A stretch of 36,922 nt of DNA from assembly GCF_008042125.1 (NCBI RefSeq), contig NZ_RDBI01000040.1, forward strand, positions 2,140,497-2,177,418, in the 5' to 3' direction. Of this stretch, positions 25,096-32,687 are shown piece after piece; the first letter of the stretch is position 1; every line of letters starts with the position of its first letter. The translations under genes and the position numbers were made by a program. The stretch is from Streptomyces sp. MS191 (lineage in GTDB: Bacteria > Actinomycetota > Actinomycetes > Streptomycetales > Streptomycetaceae). The notes beneath the pieces are model-generated. The model was not told the origin of the DNA. It worked only from the letters and a program-made list of their open reading frames with translations, and searched no databases.

Positions 25096-25773
25096 GTGGA
25101 AGAGACGATCGGAGTCACGGAGGCCGCGCAGATCCCCCAGCAGCGAGGGGAGCTGCTGCTGGACAGCGCCGTGCGGTACGCGGAAGAGCGGCACTGGGAC
25201 GTGTTCCCCGGCACCTGGCTGGAGGCGATCGAGGGCGGGGAGCGTTGCTCCTGCGGTGCCGACGCCTGCGTGGCACCCGGCGCCCACCCGGCCAGGCCCG
25301 ACTGGTCGACCCAGGCCACCGGCAGCGCGGTCGGGGCGCGGCGCATGTGGTCGAAGCACCCCAAGGCGTCGATCCTGCTGCCCACCGGCCGCACCTTCGA
25401 CGCGATCGACGTACCGGAGTCGGCGGGCTTCCTGGCGCTGGCGCGCATGGAGCGCATGGAGCTGACCCTCGGCCCGGTGACCTGCACCCCCGACCGCCGG
25501 ATGCTCTTCTTCGTGCTGCCGGGCGCCGCCACCAAGGTGCCCGACCTGGTCCGCAAGCTCGGCTGGGCCCCGGCCTCGATCGACCTGATCACGCGCGGAG
25601 AGGGCCACTACGTGGCGGCGCCGCCCACCCGGGTCGGCGGGATCGGCGCGGTGCAGTGGGCACGGCGGCCCACCCCGGCGAACCGCTGGCTGCCGGACGC
25701 GGAGGAGCTGATCAGCCCGCTCGCCTACGCCTGCGGCCGGGAGGCGGCCGCCGAACGGGCGCGTCAGTCGTGA
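25096..25773 (+). CDS. PrimPol-like protein (bifunctional DNA primase/polymerase N-terminal domain), probably inactive
   Basis: 225 residues from GTG at 25096 (V-E-E-T-I-G-V), the start matching homologues best; GTG at 25072 would add eight residues. Only the N-terminal AEP-type domain is present, with no helicase or winged-helix part. A likely zinc cluster, CSCGADACVAPGAHP (Cys51, Cys53, Cys58, His64), and ILLPTGRTFDAIDVP are typical of the family. The metal-binding hhhDhD motif reads AIDVP, with Pro where the second Asp should be, and the downstream His motif is replaced by RRMLFFVLPG, so catalysis looks lost. It is divergent from the HTH-TPR regulator across 266 bp. A regulatory or nucleotide-sensing role is inferred. 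Confidence 0.82.
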   Translation: MEETIGVTEAAQIPQQRGELLLDSAVRYAEERHWDVFPGTWLEAIEGGERCSCGADACVAPGAHPARPDWSTQATGSAVGARRMWSKHPKASILLPTGRTFDAIDVPESAGFLALARMERMELTLGPVTCTPDRRMLFFVLPGAATKVPDLVRKLGWAPASIDLITRGEGHYVAAPPTRVGGIGAVQWARRPTPANRWLPDAEELISPLAYACGREAAAERARQS

Positions 25774-25846
25774 CCCTTTCCCCCTGAAGCCGCCGCCGTA
25801 AGGTTGGCCCCGTCGCGTACGGGGACGACCGAAGGGTTGACGGATC

Positions 25847-26686
25847 ATGCCTGACCAGGCATTTGACGGAGTGTTCGAACAGGCGGGCCACGCGCCGGAG
25901 GACGGCGCGGTGCCCGCGGTCCGGGTCGAGGGGCTGTGGAAGCGCTTCGGCCCGCAGATCGCGGTGAACGGGATCGACCTCGTCCTGCCCGCGGGGAAGT
26001 TCATCGGGCTCGTGGGGCCCAACGGCGCCGGCAAGACGACCACCCTGTCCATGATCACCGGGCTGCTGCGCCCGGATCACGGACGCATCCTCGTGGCCGG
26101 CCACGACGTGTGGCGCGACCCCGAGTCGGTGGCCGAGGTCAAGGCCCGGATCGGCATCCTGCCCGAGGGCCTGAGACTCTTCGAGCGCCTCTCGGGCCGC
26201 GAACTCCTCGCGTACACCGGGCGGCTGCGGGGGCTGCCCGGTGCCGAGGTCGACAAGCGGGCCGCCCAGCTGCTCGACGTACTGGACCTGGCCGGCTCGC
26301 AGAACAAGCTGGTCGTGGACTACTCGACCGGCATGCGCAAGAAGATCGGGCTGGCGGCGGCGCTGCTGCACAACCCCGAAGTCCTCTTCCTCGACGAGCC
26401 GTTCGAGGGCGTGGACCCGGTGTCCGCGCAGACCATCCGGGGCGTCCTCGAGCGGTACACCGGCTCGGGCGCGACCGTCGTCTTCTCCAGCCACGTGATG
26501 GAGCTGGTGGAGTCGTTGTGCGACTGGGTCGCGGTGATGGCCGCCGGCCGGATCCGGGCGCAGGGCACGCTCGCGGACGTGCGGGGCGACGCGCCGTCGC
26601 TGCAGGCCGCGTTCCTCGAACTGGTCGGCGCGCAGGGGCGGCAAACCGGGGAGTCCCTGGACTGGCTGGGCGGTTCCGCCCGATGA
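25847..26686 (+). CDS. ABC transporter ATP-binding protein (ABC-2 exporter type)
   Basis: 279 residues, ATG at 25847. Motifs in order: Walker A GPNGAGKTT (57-65), Q-loop region RIGILPEGLRLFERLSG, a signature of the ABC-2 type YSTGMRKKIG (instead of LSGGQ), Walker B VLFLDEPFEGVDP and the H-loop SSHVMEL. The N-terminal 22 residues are a variable acidic tail. It energises the permease encoded next, with which it overlaps by ATGA. The DrrA/CcmA-like export group covers antibiotics, lipids and polysaccharides, so the substrate is open. Confidence 0.93.
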   Translation: MPDQAFDGVFEQAGHAPEDGAVPAVRVEGLWKRFGPQIAVNGIDLVLPAGKFIGLVGPNGAGKTTTLSMITGLLRPDHGRILVAGHDVWRDPESVAEVKARIGILPEGLRLFERLSGRELLAYTGRLRGLPGAEVDKRAAQLLDVLDLAGSQNKLVVDYSTGMRKKIGLAAALLHNPEVLFLDEPFEGVDPVSAQTIRGVLERYTGSGATVVFSSHVMELVESLCDWVAVMAAGRIRAQGTLADVRGDAPSLQAAFLELVGAQGRQTGESLDWLGGSAR

Positions 26687-28320
26687 AGACCGCCACTTCC
26701 GCCTCCCCCGCTCCGGCGGCCGAGGCTCCGTCCCTGACCTCGGTGTTCGTACGGCTCAAGCTGGCGTTGCTGCGCAACGGGCTGCGCCAGTCAGCGGGCC
26801 GGACCGTCGCCTACGTCACCTCGATCGTGGTGGCGGCCGTCTTCGCGGCGGGGATGGTGCTCGCCTTCGTGCTGCTGCGCGGGAACGAGGACGCGGCCTC
26901 GGTCGCCGTGCCGATGACGGCGGTGCTCGCGCTCGCGTGGACCGTGATGCCGCTGTTCGTGCCGAGCGGCGACGAGACGCTCGACCCCTCGCGACTGGTG
27001 ATGCTGCCGCTGCGGCCCCGGCCACTGGTGCGGGCGCTGCTGGTCGCCTCACTGGTGGGGATCGGCCCGCTCTTCACCGTCTGCATGGCGCTGGGCGCGG
27101 CCCTCGCGCCGGCCCGGGGCGCGGCCGGGATCGTGGTCGCGGTGCTGGCCGTGCCCCTGGTGACGCTGGTGTGCGTGGCGCTGTCACGAGCGGTCGCGGC
27201 GGCCAACGTGCGGCTCCTGACCTCGCGCAAGGGCCGGGACCTGGCGGTGCTGAGCGGCCTGGTCATCGCGGTCGGCATCCAGCTGGTGAACTTCGGCGCC
27301 CAACGGCTCAGCCGGGCCGGCGGGCTGTCCGCGCTCGAACCGGCCGCCGAGCTGACGGGCTGGCTGCCGCCCGCCTCCGCCGTCGCCGCGGTGGACGCGG
27401 CGAGCGCGGGCGACTACCCGTCGGCCGTGGCCCGGCTGCTGCTGACGGTGGCCGCGCTGGGGGCGCTGCTGTTCTGGTGGCAGCGGAGCCTGGTGAAGCT
27501 GATGACGACGCCGGACGGCTCGACGATCGGTGCGGCCGGCGAGGCGTCGACGAAGGACAGGGTCGGCGGCGGACTGCTGAACCGGCTCCTGCCCGGCGGG
27601 CGTACCGGCACGGTGATGGAGCGCAGCCTGCGTTACATCTGGCGTGATCCGAAGACGAAGGCCGCGTGGATCACCTCCCTGGCGATCGGCCTGATCGTCC
27701 CGATGGTCAACGCCCTCCAGGGCACCGGCTCGATCTACTTCGCCTGCTTCGCCTCCGGCATGCTCGGCATCCAGATGTACAACCAGTTCGGGCAGGACAC
27801 CTCGGCGTTCTGGATGGTCGCGCAGACCATCTCGACGACGGCGGACGCGTACGCCGAACTGCGGGCGCGGGCGCTGGCCCTGCTGACGATCACCCTGCCG
27901 TACACGGCCCTGGTGACGGCGGCGACGGCGGCGGTCCTCGGCGACTGGCAGGCGCTGCCGCAGGCACTCGGCCTGGCCTTCGCACTGCTCGGCGCCATGC
28001 TGGCGACGGGCGCGGTGGCGTCGGCGAGCTTCCCGTACTCGATCCCGCAGGACAGCGCCTACAAGAACGTCGCGCCGGGGCAGGCCGGGCTGGCCTGGAT
28101 CTCGATCCTCGGCGGGATGCTGGCGGCGGCGGTGCTGTGCGCCCCGGTGATCGGCGCGACGATCTTCCTCCACCTCACGGACCGGGAATCGCTGCTCTGG
28201 ATCCTCCTCCCGGGCGGCACGGCGTACGGGGCTCTGATCGCCTGGGCGGGCCTGCGGATGGCGGCGCCCCGGACGGCGCGGCGGCTGCCGGAGATCCTCG
28301 CGGCGGTGAGCAAGGGCTGA
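26683..28320 (+). CDS. ABC transporter permease (12-TM-type transporter)
   Basis: 545 residues, ATG at 26683 overlapping the ATPase stop. A 20-residue hydrophilic start is followed by about 12 hydrophobic segments in two halves (first pair near 37-95, last near 500-520). The central cytoplasmic loop (about 265-310) contains STKDRVGGGLLNRLLPGGRTGTVMERSLRYIWRDPKTKAAW. The size and the repeated PFVPSGDETLDPSRLVMLPLRPRPL-like coupling loop match large ABC-2-type exporter permeases of actinobacteria. It forms the membrane part of the exporter with the preceding ATPase; no accessory or binding protein gene is next to it. It is followed by a strong terminator. Confidence 0.88.
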   Translation: MKTATSASPAPAAEAPSLTSVFVRLKLALLRNGLRQSAGRTVAYVTSIVVAAVFAAGMVLAFVLLRGNEDAASVAVPMTAVLALAWTVMPLFVPSGDETLDPSRLVMLPLRPRPLVRALLVASLVGIGPLFTVCMALGAALAPARGAAGIVVAVLAVPLVTLVCVALSRAVAAANVRLLTSRKGRDLAVLSGLVIAVGIQLVNFGAQRLSRAGGLSALEPAAELTGWLPPASAVAAVDAASAGDYPSAVARLLLTVAALGALLFWWQRSLVKLMTTPDGSTIGAAGEASTKDRVGGGLLNRLLPGGRTGTVMERSLRYIWRDPKTKAAWITSLAIGLIVPMVNALQGTGSIYFACFASGMLGIQMYNQFGQDTSAFWMVAQTISTTADAYAELRARALALLTITLPYTALVTAATAAVLGDWQALPQALGLAFALLGAMLATGAVASASFPYSIPQDSAYKNVAPGQAGLAWISILGGMLAAAVLCAPVIGATIFLHLTDRESLLWILLPGGTAYGALIAWAGLRMAAPRTARRLPEILAAVSKG

Positions 28321-28353
28321 GGGCCGTCCCTCGGGGAGCGTCCGCGCGCGGAC

Positions 28354-28398
28354 GAGGAGGGCGGGACCGGACGGGATACGTCCGGACCCGCCCTCCTC
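28354..28398. terminator. Strong terminator after the ABC exporter operon
   Basis: An 18-bp stem, 28354-28371 with 28381-28398, with one mismatch and a 9-nt loop, is built on gaggagggcggg and its complement. It begins 34 bp past the permease stop. GC-rich with no U-tract, as is usual in Streptomyces. Confidence 0.85.
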
Positions 28399-28520
28399 GC
28401 GTCTCCCGATCCGTGGATTCCTGGGGCGCGCCGGCCCTTCGGACTGGGGTCTTCCGGCCGACCCGGCCCTCGCCGGGATACTCCAAGACCGAACCAATTC
28501 AGAGTCTTCGCAGCTCAGCG

Positions 28521-28610
28521 GGTCGTTCGGGCTTGTACCACTGACCGGTTTCGGCATCGCGGGCCCGTTCCCGCGCCTCGGCGCACCCTCTCCCAGCTGC
28601 CCGAACGACC
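28521..28610. repeat. 12-bp inverted repeat in the gene-free stretch 28399-28739
   Basis: ggtcgttcgggc (28521-28532) and gcccgaacgacc (28599-28610) are perfectly complementary and enclose 66 bp with further pairing potential (gcgggcccg/cgcgcc). It lies about 130 bp upstream of the SSI gene. The rest of the 341-bp stretch holds no convincing gene; a minus-strand ORF across it has atypical third-position composition. It could be a 5' regulatory structure or small RNA. Confidence 0.4.
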
Positions 28611-28739
28611 AATCGGTCGGGTGCTCCCCGGGGCCCACGGCCGGAAAGCGGCGAGCGATGTGCGATCACCCTCCGCATCAGCAAGACTCCCGTCCGCAAT
28701 CGCACGTCACCCGCACACACATCCGAAGGAGACATACCC

Positions 28740-29192
28740 GTGCGTTACCTCCGCGGCTCATCCGTCGCCACCGCCCTCGCCACCGTCACCGGCCTCGCCC
28801 TCCTGGGCACGGCCGGAGCCGGCCTCGCCCAGGCCGCCCCGGCCGCTCCCGCGAGCCTGTACCCGCCGTCGGCACTCGTGCTCACGGTCGGCAAGGGCGA
28901 GGACGCCGCGACGGCCACGGTCGAGAGGGCGGTGACCCTGAACTGCAGCCCGCGCCCCAGCGGCACCCACCCCGCGCCCGCCGCCGCCTGCAAGGAGCTG
29001 GCCGGGGTCGGCGGTGACCTCGCGCAGCTGAGCGTGATGTGGGGCGACAGCCCCTGTACGCGCCAGTGGGACCCCGTGACGGTCACCGGCGACGGTGTCT
29101 GGCAGGGCCGGCGGGTCAGTTGGTCCGCCACGTACGCCAACAGTTGCGAGATGCACGCCGGGATCGCGCGGAACAGCGTGTTCGCGTTCTGA
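28740..29192 (+). CDS. Subtilisin-inhibitor family (SSI) secreted protease inhibitor
   Basis: 150 residues, GTG at 28740 preceded by GAAGGAG. The signal peptide is [35 protein letters not shown], with cleavage near residues 31-36. The mature protein carries the four SSI cysteines (69, 84, 106, 136), which form two disulfides, and the C-terminal signature [11 protein letters not shown]...NSCEMHAG...NSVFAF. Aligning the reactive loop CTRQWDP with CPMVYDP of classical SSI places P1 at Arg108, which in this family gives inhibition of trypsin-like as well as subtilisin-like proteases. It acts outside the cell, usually controlling the strain's own extracellular proteases during development. Flanked by terminators on both sides, it is monocistronic. 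Confidence 0.95.
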   Translation: MRYLRGSSVATALATVTGLALLGTAGAGLAQAAPAAPASLYPPSALVLTVGKGEDAATATVERAVTLNCSPRPSGTHPAPAAACKELAGVGGDLAQLSVMWGDSPCTRQWDPVTVTGDGVWQGRRVSWSATYANSCEMHAGIARNSVFAF

Positions 29193-29211
29193 TCCGCGAC
29201 CGCGACCAGGG

Positions 29212-29237
29212 AGGCCGGGCCCCGAGGGGCCCGGCCT
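29212..29237. terminator. Terminator hairpin after the SSI gene
   Basis: A 12-bp perfect stem, aggccgggcccc (29212-29223) and ggggcccggcct (29226-29237), closes with almost no loop, so the innermost pairs must open. It lies 19 bp past the stop and 24 bp before the stop of the convergent hydrolase gene, so it probably serves both. Confidence 0.85.
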
Positions 29238-29261
29238 TCCCCGCGTCCGGGCGGGGCCGGG

Positions 29262-30116
29262 TCAGGACGTGAGGACGCCGTTGAGGAAGGGTTCGACGGC
29301 CTCGCGCCACGCGGTGGCGTGCTCGGCCTCGTAGTGGAGGAGGTGACCGGCGTCCGGCACCTCGGCGTAGGCCCCGCGGGGCAGTACCCGGACCATCTCC
29401 TGGGCCTCGGCGCGGCCCAGTTCGCCGTCCAGACCCCGGACGACGAGGGTGGGGCAGCGGACCTGGGCGAGCGAGTCCCAGTGGGCGTCGTGGACCCAGG
29501 TCTCGCGGGAGGTGAGCATCTGGGCGGGGTCGAAGACCGGCCGCCAGCCGTCGGCGTGCTCGGTCATCACCTCGGCGAAGAACTCGCCGCGGGCGGGGTG
29601 GGGCCGCTCGACCCAGGGGTCGTCCTCGCCGAACCACTTCCGCACCGCGTCGAGGGAGGCGAAGGGGAGGGGCCAGCGGCGGAACCAGTCCTGCCACTCC
29701 CGCTGGGAGGCGGCCCCGAGGGCGGAGGCCCGCATGTCGCAGATGACCAGGGCGCGGACGAGGTCGGGGCGCTCGGCGGCGAGCTGCCAGGCGGTGAGGG
29801 CGCCCATGGAGTGGCCGACGAGGGTGACCGGTCCGAGGTCGAGCCGCTCGACGGCGGCCACCGCGTCGGCGACGTACGCCTCGCGCGTGAACGGGCCGGC
29901 GGAGGGCTTGTCGCTGCGGCCGTGACCGCGCTGATCGAGGGCGACGGTCCGATGGCGTTCGGCGAGCCAGCGAGCGGTGGGCGCCCAGTGGGAGGCGCGC
30001 CCCATCAGACCGTGGAGCAGTAAGACGCCCGAGGCGTCCCCCTGCACACGCTCTTCCCTGAACTCCCAGGCAGCCAGGCGTACGCCGTCGGCTCCGGTGA
30101 CGTCGATACGTCGCAT
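29262..30116 (-). CDS. Alpha/beta hydrolase
   Basis: 284 residues from ATG at 30114-30116 (M-R-R-I-D-V-T); a longer in-frame upstream reading is AT-richer and lacks an RBS. The fold motifs are LLLHGLMGRASHW (oxyanion-hole HG), ALDQRGHGRSDKP, the nucleophile elbow GHSMG with Ser103, a late LVVRGLDGELG region for the acid residue, and the catalytic His in DAGHLLHYE. Lipid- or ester-type substrates are usual, but the actual one is unknown. The arrangement GxHG...DQRGHGxSDKP is typical of the fluoroacetate/epoxide/haloperoxidase-like branch without its diagnostic residues. It is on the same strand as dmdR1 but more than 560 bp downstream of it. Confidence 0.9.
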   Translation of the reverse strand: MRRIDVTGADGVRLAAWEFREERVQGDASGVLLLHGLMGRASHWAPTARWLAERHRTVALDQRGHGRSDKPSAGPFTREAYVADAVAAVERLDLGPVTLVGHSMGALTAWQLAAERPDLVRALVICDMRASALGAASQREWQDWFRRWPLPFASLDAVRKWFGEDDPWVERPHPARGEFFAEVMTEHADGWRPVFDPAQMLTSRETWVHDAHWDSLAQVRCPTLVVRGLDGELGRAEAQEMVRVLPRGAYAEVPDAGHLLHYEAEHATAWREAVEPFLNGVLTS

Positions 30117-30681
30117 GTTCCCTGGCACCCCCTTCTTTCCATCGAGCGTGTCGAGCCCCGCCAGACTATCGAACCTGTATTCGAAAATGGGGGTCTGCCA
30201 CGCAACACCCCTCGTTCGAGTGACGGTGCTCAAGGATTGGCGCGCGTCGCCGAGGGGAGATGTTCAGCGGGAGGCGGGCCGCTCGGGGAAAACGGTCCGC
30301 AGGGAATGACCCTGGGAGCTCGGGGCTCCGGGTCAGCACAGGGGAGGACAGGCCCCGGCGCCCATGGGCGCCGGGGCCCTCTGTCGTTCGGCGCACCGCC
30401 CTCATCGCACCCTCCCCGGCACGTCCGGCTCCGCTCCCGTGTCACCAGCGTGGCACGCCGCGCGTTCGGCCGTGGTGATTCCGACGTAAAACGGGCCGGG
30501 CGGTTGACCGCGCGGGGCAGCCCTGTTCGGTAAGCCGAACGCCCGCCCGGCGAACCCCCGGAAAGGGGTCGGCCGGACGGGCGTGGAAACGGGCACGGCC
30601 CCGGACACGCGTCGGCTCGCCGCCGTGCGACGAGCCCGAACGACCGGGGAGGGATCCTGGCCGCGCCGGCCAGGACAGGAC
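30117..30681. other. 565-bp gene-free stretch with two hairpins
   Basis: No convincing gene was found here. A perfect 28-bp palindrome, ggccccggcgccca with its complement (30351-30378), is a strong terminator-like structure. A second, imperfect hairpin (30539-30584, outer stem acgcccg/cgggcgt) lies about 100 bp downstream of the dmdR1 stop, where it would terminate dmdR1. A small stem (tcctggcc/ggccagga) sits just before the dmdR1 stop. The hydrolase promoter must lie at 30117-30350. Confidence 0.6.
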
Positions 30682-31374
30682 CTACTGCTTGGCGACGAAG
30701 ACGTGCGCGGCGACCTCGGCCTCCAGCTCGGCGGCCTCGCCGCTGCTGCCGACCAGGACACCGCCCGGAGACTCCGTCACGCTGACGACGGAGCCGGGCT
30801 GCACGCCCGCCCGACGCAGCGTGTACATCAGCTGGGCGTCCGTCTGGATCGGCTCGCCGATCCGGCGGACGATCACCGTCTTGCCCTCGTTGCCCGCGTC
30901 CAGGTCCGCCAGCGACACCATGGAGTCGTCCAGGAAGGACTCCGCCTCGGCCTTCTCGCCCAGCTCCTCCAGACCCGGGATCGGGTTGCCGTACGGCGAC
31001 TCCGTCGGGTGCCGCAGCAGCTCCAGCACGCGGCGCTCGACGGCCTCGCTCATCACGTGCTCCCAGCGGCACGCCTCGGCGTGGACCTGCTCCCACTCCA
31101 GGCCGATGACGTCCACGAGCAGGCACTCGGCGAGCCGGTGCTTGCGCATCACGCGCGTCGCCAGCCGCCGGCCCTCGTCCGTCAGCTCCAGGTGCCGGTC
31201 GCCCGCGACGGTCACCAGACCGTCCCGTTCCATGCGGGCGACCGTCTGGCTCACGGTGGGACCGCTCTGGTCCAGCCGCTCCGCGATCCGGGCACGCATC
31301 GGGACCACACCTTCTTCCTCGAGCTCGAGGATGGTGCGGAGATACATCTCCGTTGTGTCGATCAGTCCGGACAT
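30682..31374 (-). CDS. dmdR1: Iron-dependent repressor of the DtxR/IdeR family
   Basis: 230 residues, ATG at 31372-31374 with GAGGGGCACGT upstream. Three domains: winged HTH (1-73, IDTTEMYLRTILELEEEGVVPMRARIAERLDQSGPTVSQTVARMERDGLV), dimerisation/metal domain (74-140) and SH3-like domain (about 150-230). All metal ligands known from DtxR/IdeR are at the same residue numbers: Met10, Cys102, Glu105, His106 for site 2 and His79, Glu83, His98 for site 1. With Fe2+ it represses siderophore and iron-uptake genes and adjusts iron storage. No iron box was recognised upstream. In S. coelicolor an antiparallel ORF (adm) overlapping dmdR1 has been reported; a long antisense frame exists here too (30583-31419). 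Confidence 0.95.
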   Translation of the reverse strand: MSGLIDTTEMYLRTILELEEEGVVPMRARIAERLDQSGPTVSQTVARMERDGLVTVAGDRHLELTDEGRRLATRVMRKHRLAECLLVDVIGLEWEQVHAEACRWEHVMSEAVERRVLELLRHPTESPYGNPIPGLEELGEKAEAESFLDDSMVSLADLDAGNEGKTVIVRRIGEPIQTDAQLMYTLRRAGVQPGSVVSVTESPGGVLVGSSGEAAELEAEVAAHVFVAKQ

Positions 31375-31462
31375 ACGTGCCCCTCGATGAGTTGTGCGCT
31401 GGCCCTGCACCAATTCTGACGCATCCCGCCGACAACCGTGCCGCGCCGGGGTGAGGCGGTAT

Positions 31463-31487
31463 TGACAGAGCAATGGTCCAGACCGCA
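31463..31487 (+). promoter_or_regulatory. -35 element overlapping a DasR-like (dre) site upstream of the SIS gene
   Basis: TTGACA (31463-31468) is followed by aatggtccagaccgca (31472-31487), which fits 12 of 16 positions of the DasR site ACTGGTCTAGACCACT, including TGGTC and AGACC. The position, just downstream of a consensus -35 and about 40 bp before the start, is ideal for repression. The -10 (near caccgt) is weak. DasR releases such sites on binding glucosamine-6-phosphate-type ligands. Confidence 0.6.
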
Positions 31488-31523
31488 CCGTGATCCGCGA
31501 CACGACGACAAGGAGCTTCTGGA

Positions 31524-32291
31524 ATGGGCGACGGCGCGCGCGAGAGCAAGCTGGCCGGACAGTTCTTCGACGCCGCGATCGGCCTGCTCCAGCGGGTGCG
31601 CGACGAGGACTCCGGGGAGATCGCCGCCGCCGGTGCCGCGATCGCCGAGACCGTCGCCGCGGGCGGCCGGCTCTTCGCCTTCGGCGCCGGCCACTCCTCG
31701 CTGGCCGCCCAGGACGTGGTCTACCGGGCCGGCGGACTCGCCCTGATGAACCTGCTGGTCGTGCCCGGCGTCGTCGGTGTGGACGTGATGCCCGCGACCC
31801 TCGGCTCGGCGCTGGAGCGGGTGGACGGCCTCGCGAGCGCGGTCCTGGACTCCTCCCCCGCGTCGGCGGGCGACGTGCTCGTCATCATCTCCCTCTCGGG
31901 CCGCAACGCCCTGCCGGTCGAGATGGCCATGAACGCCCGGGCGCTCGGCCTGAAGGTGATCGGCGTGACGTCGGTGGCGTACGCGACCGAGACGAAGTCC
32001 CGGCACGTCTCGGGGACGTACCTGAAGGACCACTGCGACGTCGTCCTCGACTCCCGGATCGCCGTCGGCGACGCCGAACTCACCCACGAGGGCATCGAAG
32101 CCCCCTTCACCCCCGCCTCGACGGTCGTCACCAGCGCCCTGATGCAGGCCATGATGGCCGCCGCGGCCGAGGAGCTCGTCCGCCTGGGCGTCGAGCCGCC
32201 GCTGCTGCGCTCGGGGAACGTGGACGGCGGGCACGAGTGGAACGGGCGCGTGATGACGGAGTACCGCGACCGGATCTTCTACCGCCACTGA
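31524..32291 (+). CDS. SIS-domain sugar isomerase/sugar-phosphate binding protein
   Basis: 255 residues, ATG at 31524 with AAGGAGC upstream. One SIS fold with the phosphosugar-binding FGAGHSS motif (53-59), the second binding loop IISLSGRNALPVEMAMNARALGLKVIGVTS (121-150), and C-terminal LLRSGNVDGGHEWNGRVMTEYRDRIFY. The family (formerly UPF0309) is annotated as sugar isomerase domain proteins, and related members act on N-acetyl-amino-sugar phosphates. The DasR-like operator just upstream supports a role in aminosugar metabolism. It is divergent from dmdR1 across 149 bp, an arrangement I believe is also found in S. coelicolor. Confidence 0.88.
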   Translation: MGDGARESKLAGQFFDAAIGLLQRVRDEDSGEIAAAGAAIAETVAAGGRLFAFGAGHSSLAAQDVVYRAGGLALMNLLVVPGVVGVDVMPATLGSALERVDGLASAVLDSSPASAGDVLVIISLSGRNALPVEMAMNARALGLKVIGVTSVAYATETKSRHVSGTYLKDHCDVVLDSRIAVGDAELTHEGIEAPFTPASTVVTSALMQAMMAAAAEELVRLGVEPPLLRSGNVDGGHEWNGRVMTEYRDRIFYRH

Positions 32292-32428
32292 GCGGCCGCC
32301 GTCGGCACGGACGGCCCGCCCCGCGACCGCGACCCGCCCGCGGACGGAACTCCCTTGACCTTCCTTCACCCCCGGATGAAGCATGGGCCGCGTCCGAACC
32401 GACCGGCGAACGAACGGGGTTGAGGAAC

Positions 32429-32671
32429 ATGGCGAAGACGGCACGGAGAACGGCCGGCCTGGTGGCCGTGACGGCGGCGGCGCTCGGACTGGGAGCCGCG
32501 GTGGCGAGCCCGGCGCAGGCGGCGGCCTCGGACTACGTCGCCTCCTACCGCTACCTGTCGGACTGCCAGCGGACCGGCGCGATGTACGTGCACTACAACG
32601 GGGCGCACTCGTACTACTGCTCCGGCAACTACGCCGTGGGCTACTCGCTGTACGTGCAGTACCAGGTGTGA
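32429..32671 (+). CDS. Small secreted protein, Tyr-rich, one disulfide
   Basis: 80 residues, ATG at 32429 with TTGAGGAAC upstream. The signal peptide MAKTARRTAGLVAVTAAALGLGAAVASPAQAAA has an AxA cleavage site near residues 31-33, leaving a mature chain of about 47 residues that is rich in tyrosine (9 Tyr) with two cysteines (Cys46, Cys64). The tail ends YSLYVQYQV. No family is recognised beyond generic small exported Streptomyces proteins. TTGACC at 32355-32360 may be its -35. It converges with the PAS gene, whose stop is only 16 bp away. Confidence 0.75.
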   Translation: MAKTARRTAGLVAVTAAALGLGAAVASPAQAAASDYVASYRYLSDCQRTGAMYVHYNGAHSYYCSGNYAVGYSLYVQYQV

Positions 32672-32687
32672 CGCGCGGCGGGCGCCC

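Noticed and set aside
28499..28735. 78-codon minus-strand frame upstream of the SSI gene (ending WYKPERPAELRRL)
   Set aside because: Third codon positions are not G/C-biased and it lies over a 12-bp inverted repeat and the SSI promoter region, so a structured or regulatory reading fits better.
31375..31462. Iron box (DmdR-binding palindrome) upstream of dmdR1
   Set aside because: No sequence close to the TTAGGTTAGGCTAACCTAA-type box was found by eye.
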